Source: Balneolales bacterium (GTDB lineage: Bacteria > Bacteroidota > Rhodothermia > Balneolales > Natronogracilivirgulaceae). Taken from it: a stretch of 9,965 bases of DNA. The position numbers were made by a program, and so were the translations under genes. Numbering within the stretch: position 1 is the first letter of the stretch; each line of letters starts with the position of its first letter. The notes under the pieces were generated by a model that saw only the letters and a program-made list of their open reading frames with translations, was not told the origin of the DNA and searched no databases. The stretch spans positions 1 through 9,965 of the forward strand of contig SLQI01000501.1 of the NCBI GenBank assembly GCA_007131535.1, read 5' to 3'. Shown in pieces: positions 6,601 through 9,965 of this stretch.

Positions 6601-9431
6601 TGGATTTTGTGGATGTTTGGGAAACTGTGGAAGAAGGCAATATGGATGCCGATGCCGATGGATACCCCATCCTGCAGATTCTGGACAGACAACAGCAAAT
6701 TGATGCTCAACAACAGCAGGAACCTGCCATCGTAGAACTGCATCAACCCGAAGATGAAGCGGTTTCCGTATCGACTGACCCCGAGCTGGTCTGGAATGCA
6801 GCTGCCCGTGCTGATACCTATCATTTGCAGGTATCCGATGAGTCGGATTTCAATAATCTGTTGGTTGATAACGAAGATATTACGGACACCCAATTCCAGC
6901 TTGAACAGGAGCTTGATAATGAAACCACCTACTATTGGCAGGTTCGGGCGCATAATGAAAATGGCTTTGGTAATTGGAGTGAGGCCCGGTCTTTTACTAC
7001 CACCGTCGATGCTCCCGAAGTCGTTGAACTGGAAGCTCCTGAAGACGAATCGACAGACATACCTGTAACACCGGAGTTACAGTGGAACGAATCCGAAAGG
7101 GCAGAATCCTATCAGCTGCGAATTGCCGGAGATTCCGATTTTGATGAAATCATAGACGACATCACCGACATATCGGGTACCTCCGTTTCACCTGATGAGC
7201 TTCAGCACAACGCTACCTACTACTGGAAAGTCAGAGCCCACAATACCGGCGGGGAGAGCGAATGGAGTGATGCATGGTCATTTACAACCGAGTTCGGGCT
7301 GGATACACCTGTTCTCGCACATCCGGAAGAGGGCGCAGAAGATGTCTCCATACCCGCAAATCTCCACTGGCACCCGGTAGAGGATGCCACCGACTATAAA
7401 CTGCAGGTAGCCACAAATGAAGACTTTGACAATCAACTGGAACTCGGTAACTCGGAAGATTTAGCTGAACAGATTGCGGATGGTAATGAAACACAATCAG
7501 AAGATTGGACCATCTCGCAAAAAGTTGCAGCTCTTGACTTCAGTAATGAGTATTTCTGGCGGGTCAGAGCTTTTAACGATGACCTTAAAAGCGATTGGAG
7601 TGAAGCAAGGAGCCTGAATACAGAGAGTGCTCCGATCACCACTCCTGTCACGTTAATATCGCCTGATGATGAAGAAAGTGAAATTCCTTTCCCTGTAGAA
7701 TTGAGCTGGGAGGAGTTTGAAGATGCCGATCACTATGATATCCAAATTTCAGAGTCCTCTGAGTTCAGGTCGGTCCACGGTGAATATGAGTTTGAAGGTA
7801 CCGGTTTCAGTACTCCCGATTTAAAGGATACGACCTCTTATTACTGGCGAGTCAGAGCGACCGTTGACGGAGAAAAATCCGTTTGGTCGGAGGTCCGGAC
7901 CTTTGAAACAGCCTTTTCCGGTGAAGAGATTACTGAGGCTCCGCAGTTAGTATCGCCGGAAGATGAGGGCGATCGTAAACCGCTGGCAGCTTATCTGATG
8001 TGGGAATCCGTTGTCCATGCCGAAGAGTATGACATAGAGGTAGCCACGGATTCGGATTTTGATGAGTTGATTTATCCGGAGACCGGAGAGCAGGCTAAAT
8101 TGGCTTATAGTGAAGGAGAAAATTCAACAAATCAAAGCGATGAAGAAACCCTTCGGGCTTTTAAAATTGAGGAGTTGGAATATCATACCACTTATTACTG
8201 GCGGGTTAGAGGAACTAATCCCAACAGTGAGGGCGATTGGTCAGAAATCAGATCTTTCACAACCCTGCGTGATACCGAAGGGGGCCCCGAGCTGGCAGCA
8301 CCTGCCGATGGCGAGGATGATGCAGGCTTTCCGGTGGAGCTGGATTGGCAGGCCTATGAAGATGCGGACCATTACGATTTGCAAATATCCGAATCTCCTG
8401 ACTTCGAGCAGTCGACCACGGTTTATTCGTTTGATCAAACCGAATTCACTGCTTCTGATTTAGCAGACACCACCACCTATTTCTGGCGGGTTCGGGCAAC
8501 AGTCGATGAGCAGAAAACGACATGGTCTGAGGTATGGACCTTTACCACGGGTATCAAGGATCCTCAAATTACAGATGCACCGGAGTTAGATGCACCTTCG
8601 GATCAAGTCGAAGAAGTGGAATTTCCGATCAATCTCAGTTGGCAGGAGTTTGATAATGCCGACAGCTACGACATTGAACTCTCACAATCAGCTGAGTTCG
8701 ATACTCTTCGTGCGGTTCGTGATTTCGAAGGAACGAGTTATGAATTTGCGGATCTTGCCGATAGCACCCTCTATTACTGGCGGGTTCGGGCAAACGTAGA
8801 AGGTGAAAAGTCTGCCTGGTCAGAGGCCTGGTCATTTGAAACCGAATTTCGACCACCCGAAGTGCCGTCTTGGCAACCCGAAGATGAGGCTGACGAGGTT
8901 GAAACCGACCTGCTTGTTGAATGGGGCGAAAGTGAACGCGCCGAAACCTACGCTCTTCAGTTGTCTGAAGATGAGGATTTTGAATCTTTTGTAGTCGACG
9001 AAGAAGGTCTTGAAGAGACCGAATTCAAAGTAACCGACCTTGACGGTAATACGACTTACCACTGGCGTGTCGAAGCTCACAACAAATCCGGTGGCAGCGG
9101 CTGGTCGGATCCACTGAGCTTTACAACTGAGGATGTTGTCTCGGCAGACGACGAAGAGGAAATCCCCGACGAATTTGCTCTCGGTGACAACTACCCTAAT
9201 CCGTTCAACCCGACCACACAAATTACCTACAGCTTGCCTGAGCAGGCCGATGTAACTCTGGAGGTGTTCGACATTCTCGGACGACCTGTGGCCACGTTAG
9301 TTGATGAACAGCAACAAGCCGGTCGCTACGAAGTCAGTTTTGATGCTTCCAGCTTGTCCAGTGGTGCGTATATCTATCGCATTCAAGCAGATGAGTTTGT
9401 TGAAACGCGGCAGATGATGTTTGTGAAATAG
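3657..9431 (+). CDS. Secreted S8 subtilisin-like protease with GLUG and FnIII repeats and T9SS sorting domain
   Basis: This encodes 1924 residues from ATG 3657, chosen by GGAGGT six bases upstream. Residues 1-26 are a signal peptide (basic start, hydrophobic core, cut near NAQ/S), followed by a propeptide-like segment to about 110. The S8 domain spans about 115-435: GIWEGG (Glu125 at the catalytic Asp position), DHATHVGG (His152), SAGN (oxyanion Asn265) and GTSMSAP (Ser379). A beta-sandwich like those after Kp43-type subtilases follows at about 452-581. From about 593 comes a GTEDDPYQVATADQL entry segment, then nine GLUG repeats (705-945). A linker at about 960-1022 contains a Gln-rich run. 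Eight FnIII-like repeats occupy 1024-1826. The end (about 1839-1924) is a type A T9SS domain with FALGDNYPNPFNP and a YIYRIQ strand, ending MMFVK. Expected export is Sec, then T9SS, to the cell surface or medium. The protein is very acidic. It is probably monocistronic, with a terminator 106 nt downstream. Protease activity is inferred; the Asp-to-Glu change leaves it uncertain. Confidence 0.95.
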   Translation: MKLFLSSRLLICVLLLAMLPDSNLNAQSDPDRSQQLRSFSAEQSAKWQEARREVLEYAEERGIEIRKELDDGRVMELMRFDDGFPVYYVTQNRSSAITSSVIEIWPGGETGLELTGAGQMLGIWEGGVPDTDHQEFTDNRLIIRDDVSSSDHATHVGGTMIAAGVDEDAKGMAHEGELLAYTWSNTLSNMADAADQDNLLVANHSWGSVRGWSDRHDPGNWRWYGDPEVSETEDYLFGFYSETSREWDELANNAPELVMVNSAGNTRLSGPDEQPVSHEVWDPDEEDWVTSTTERNLDGEPHGYQTIGSKSTAKNVLSVGAVHPIDDGYEQPGDVDLGSFSSWGPTDDGRVKPDIVAQGTNVYSPVTGSSSYGTMQGTSMSAPVVSGTVALLQELYRDLHQEDPKSATIRALLFHTVDQAGFNEGPDYRFGWGLMNGQRAAETLNAASQSNSGHVVMETELDEGQTYEYTLTSDGDGPLQATLAWTDPEGEPPSAQLNPDDIMLVNDLDLRIEGPNGQTYEPFILDPDNPDDPATTGDNIRDIAEKVLVEDTQEGEYIVRVTHKGNLDDGSQPFSLIISDDVEDPFEIPFAGGMGTEDDPYQVATADQLAEVGNYLGNHFIVTADIDAASLGDLEPIGTYFPESHDGVYFENTFDGNGHVISNLSVYNDEGATGMFAATSSSAVINNLTLENIQVVSEGENIETGGLAGRIFGEVRDVHVTGSVESDGNFVGGIVGLSWNGHISNSTSGVKVTGQAGTGGILGSNSGGGDSELLNSHTTEHASVSGSGTVGGVLGRNSDGTVEDVSNYANVIGSGGGVGGVVGSNSDPLENAYNTGDVEAGGQSMGGVAGVNSGTIYRVYNTGTFTGNDFTSGGIVGQNTSSGVLQDAYNFGDGVTSGNGGGAVGWNNGGTLNSSYSTGFTDTGIRTGGLIGHNEGTVNDSYWDMDSRDDDDGVGDGSTDGVEGLTEDEITGAAAQDNMSGLDFVDVWETVEEGNMDADADGYPILQILDRQQQIDAQQQQEPAIVELHQPEDEAVSVSTDPELVWNAAARADTYHLQVSDESDFNNLLVDNEDITDTQFQLEQELDNETTYYWQVRAHNENGFGNWSEARSFTTTVDAPEVVELEAPEDESTDIPVTPELQWNESERAESYQLRIAGDSDFDEIIDDITDISGTSVSPDELQHNATYYWKVRAHNTGGESEWSDAWSFTTEFGLDTPVLAHPEEGAEDVSIPANLHWHPVEDATDYKLQVATNEDFDNQLELGNSEDLAEQIADGNETQSEDWTISQKVAALDFSNEYFWRVRAFNDDLKSDWSEARSLNTESAPITTPVTLISPDDEESEIPFPVELSWEEFEDADHYDIQISESSEFRSVHGEYEFEGTGFSTPDLKDTTSYYWRVRATVDGEKSVWSEVRTFETAFSGEEITEAPQLVSPEDEGDRKPLAAYLMWESVVHAEEYDIEVATDSDFDELIYPETGEQAKLAYSEGENSTNQSDEETLRAFKIEELEYHTTYYWRVRGTNPNSEGDWSEIRSFTTLRDTEGGPELAAPADGEDDAGFPVELDWQAYEDADHYDLQISESPDFEQSTTVYSFDQTEFTASDLADTTTYFWRVRATVDEQKTTWSEVWTFTTGIKDPQITDAPELDAPSDQVEEVEFPINLSWQEFDNADSYDIELSQSAEFDTLRAVRDFEGTSYEFADLADSTLYYWRVRANVEGEKSAWSEAWSFETEFRPPEVPSWQPEDEADEVETDLLVEWGESERAETYALQLSEDEDFESFVVDEEGLEETEFKVTDLDGNTTYHWRVEAHNKSGGSGWSDPLSFTTEDVVSADDEEEIPDEFALGDNYPNPFNPTTQITYSLPEQADVTLEVFDILGRPVATLVDEQQQAGRYEVSFDASSLSSGAYIYRIQADEFVETRQMMFVK
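5769..6500 (+). repeat. Nine GLUG-type repeats inside the subtilase
   Basis: Nine copies of a GG-hydrophobic-hydrophobic-G core begin at 5769, 5850, 5931, 6027, 6111, 6192, 6273, 6357 and 6438. The cores are GGLAG, GGIVG, GGILG, GGVLG, GGVVG, GGVAG, GGIVG, GGAVG and GGLIG. Intervals are 81, 81, 96, 84, 81, 81, 84 and 81 bp, a period of about 27 residues. Between cores lie Asn/Ser/Gly-rich stretches with AYNTGDV- or VYNTGTF-like segments. This matches the GLUG motif family seen in large bacterial surface proteins, and the regular spacing suggests beta-solenoid turns. The array ends at SYWDMDSR, a common ending of such arrays. Confidence 0.88.
6726..9134 (+). repeat. Eight fibronectin-III-like repeats inside the subtilase
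   Basis: Eight units begin near 6726, 7011, 7299, 7632, 7920, 8274, 8559 and 8853. Each has an early ELxW-type strand, a YxLQxS-type strand and a late YYWxVR strand followed by W-S-E/D and a SFTT-like ending. The Trp codons of YYWxVR lie at 6936, 7224, 7557, 7845, 8199, 8484, 8778 and 9063. Typical unit length is 95-98 residues. Units 3 and 5 are longer (about 111 and 118) because of polar inserts before the YxW strand. Such repeats act as spacers or bind carbohydrate or protein; the role here is unknown. Confidence 0.85.
9165..9428 (+). other. T9SS C-terminal sorting domain (part of the subtilase)
   Basis: The last 88 codons begin at IPDEFALGDNYPNPFNPTT and continue with ITYSLPEQADVTLEVFDILG, a VATLVD strand, a YEVSFDASSL strand, then GAYIYRIQA and MMFVK. 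This is the pattern of type A T9SS targeting domains, which are normally removed or modified by the clan-CD enzyme PorU at the outer membrane. An acidic linker, DDEEE, precedes it. Confidence 0.93.
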
Positions 9432-9488
9432 ATGACAAATTGCTTTCTGGTTGTCACAGCAGATTGAACTTTAGATCGTCGGAAATTA

Positions 9489-9526
9489 ACGGGTACTTCC
9501 ACAGTAGTTGCTATTGAAGTACCCGT
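9489..9526 (+). other. Perfect 11-bp hairpin upstream of the terminator
   Basis: ACGGGTACTTC (9489-9499) is perfectly complementary to GAAGTACCCGT (9516-9526) over a 16-nt loop. It starts 58 nt after the subtilase stop and has no U-tract, so it is more likely an mRNA 3'-end structure than a terminator by itself. Confidence 0.6.
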
Positions 9527-9537
9527 AAGTCACTCAC

Positions 9538-9575
9538 AAAGCCTCACATCGAATTGCTCCGGTGTGAGGCTTTTT
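9538..9575 (+). terminator. Rho-independent terminator of the subtilase gene
   Basis: AAAGCCTCACA (9538-9548) pairs perfectly with TGTGAGGCTTT (9563-9573) over a 14-nt loop. The stem runs into a T-tract (TTTTT at 9571-9575, then AATTT). The T-tract is on the plus strand only, so it ends the subtilase transcript rather than the minus-strand cupin gene. Confidence 0.9.
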
Positions 9576-9577
9576 AA

Positions 9578-9844
9578 TTTACTACATCGCAAATCTTAAT
9601 TCGTTAATCTGCAATCGTTAATCTCTCCACATCAGCAATAATGCAGATTCCAAAAGCTTTGCCGTACGCCACTTGCTGCTCGAAGTTCGCAGTACAATAG
9701 AGGGATGTTACCAATTCCCCCCCCCAAATAGATTACCCGGATAAACCTGAAGCATGAAGCATGAAATACACACAAAAGTGATGCGATTTCGACAAAGTGA
9801 TATTTTAAGGCACTAATTACCTCAACCCTCAATTCCCAAATTAC
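9578..9844. other. Non-coding region between convergent genes, with small degenerate repeats
   Basis: I see no supported gene here. A minus-strand open frame at 9832-9632 (66 codons) has no ribosome binding site and no recognisable domain, and I judge it spurious. Short direct repeats are present: TCGTTAATCT at 9601-9610 and 9615-9624, TGAAGCA in tandem at 9748-9761, and AATTACCT at 9815-9822 and 9839-9846. A run of nine C lies at 9717-9725. There is no clear terminator for the minus-strand gene. Confidence 0.6.
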
Positions 9845-9965
9845 CTAAGTAAGCTTTTTAATAATTTCTGAATGATCCGGAAATTCAGCAAGCAGCGATG
9901 TCCGTTCCGCCAGCTCAAAGTCCTCAAAGGCAAAACCCGGTGCTACAGTGCAGCCCACAAGAGAG
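9845..9965 (-). CDS. DUF985 / cupin_5 family protein, C-terminal 39 codons only
   Basis: The minus strand from the right edge reads 39 codons to a TAG at 9847-9845. The peptide begins SLVGCTVAPGFAFEDFELAE and ends with a FPDHSEIIKKLT tail. That is the usual C-terminal signature of the DUF985 (cupin_5) family: VGCTVAPGF, then FEDFEL, then a short helix with FPxH and a final LT. Family members are small single-domain cupins of roughly 150-170 residues, so most of the gene lies beyond the window. Their function is poorly defined; some relatives are described as sugar-epimerase-like. It is convergent with the subtilase gene and probably unrelated to it. Confidence 0.88.
   Translation of the reverse strand, partial: SLVGCTVAPGFAFEDFELAERTSLLAEFPDHSEIIKKLT

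Noticed and set aside
9632..9832. Minus-strand 66-codon frame as a small gene
   Set aside because: No ribosome binding site, no domain, and a composition like translated non-coding DNA; it lies just downstream of the cupin gene stop.

Overview
The window holds two complete or nearly complete large genes, transcribed divergently, and the tail of a third. It most likely comes from a Balneolota/Bacteroidota-type bacterium, with a halophilic Balneolaceae relative as my best guess. The large plus-strand protein ends in a type IX secretion (T9SS) sorting domain of the style common in Balneolota and Rhodothermota, with the landmark NYPNPFNPTT. Its secreted part is extremely rich in Asp and Glu, as in salt-adapted proteins, and the GC content looks intermediate rather than high as in Salinibacter. 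The taxonomic call is inference.

Layout. Positions 1-3104 (minus) carry one long reading frame, cut by the left edge. It encodes a predicted lipoprotein with kinesin-light-chain-like TPRs followed by a CHAT (caspase-like) domain with an intact His/Cys pair. Positions 3105-3656 are an AT-rich divergent intergenic region with a long leader in front of the next gene. Positions 3657-9431 (plus) encode a 1924-residue multidomain exoprotein: signal peptide, propeptide-like segment, subtilisin (S8) domain, beta-sandwich, nine GLUG repeats of about 27 residues, eight fibronectin-III-like repeats and a T9SS C-terminal domain. It is followed by two adjacent 11-bp perfect hairpins, the second with a U-tract (intrinsic terminator). 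Positions 9578-9844 are non-coding with small degenerate direct repeats. Positions 9845-9965 (minus) are the last 39 codons of a DUF985/cupin_5 protein running off the right edge.

How they might work together. Both large genes are predicted to encode proteases or protease-like proteins that act outside the cytoplasm: a membrane-anchored clan-CD (caspase-fold) protein and a secreted clan-SB (subtilisin-fold) protein. They start from a shared 552-bp intergenic region. A functional link is only suggested by position. The most notable sequence-level points are: (i) the subtilase has Glu125 where the catalytic Asp is expected, while His152, Asn265 and Ser379 are present; (ii) the CHAT protein has a lipobox, which would place a caspase-like domain in the envelope; (iii) the exoprotein has highly regular GLUG periodicity and three interleaved FnIII subtypes. 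I saw no CRISPR array, tRNA, rRNA, insertion sequence or phage gene, and no convincing wholly new system.
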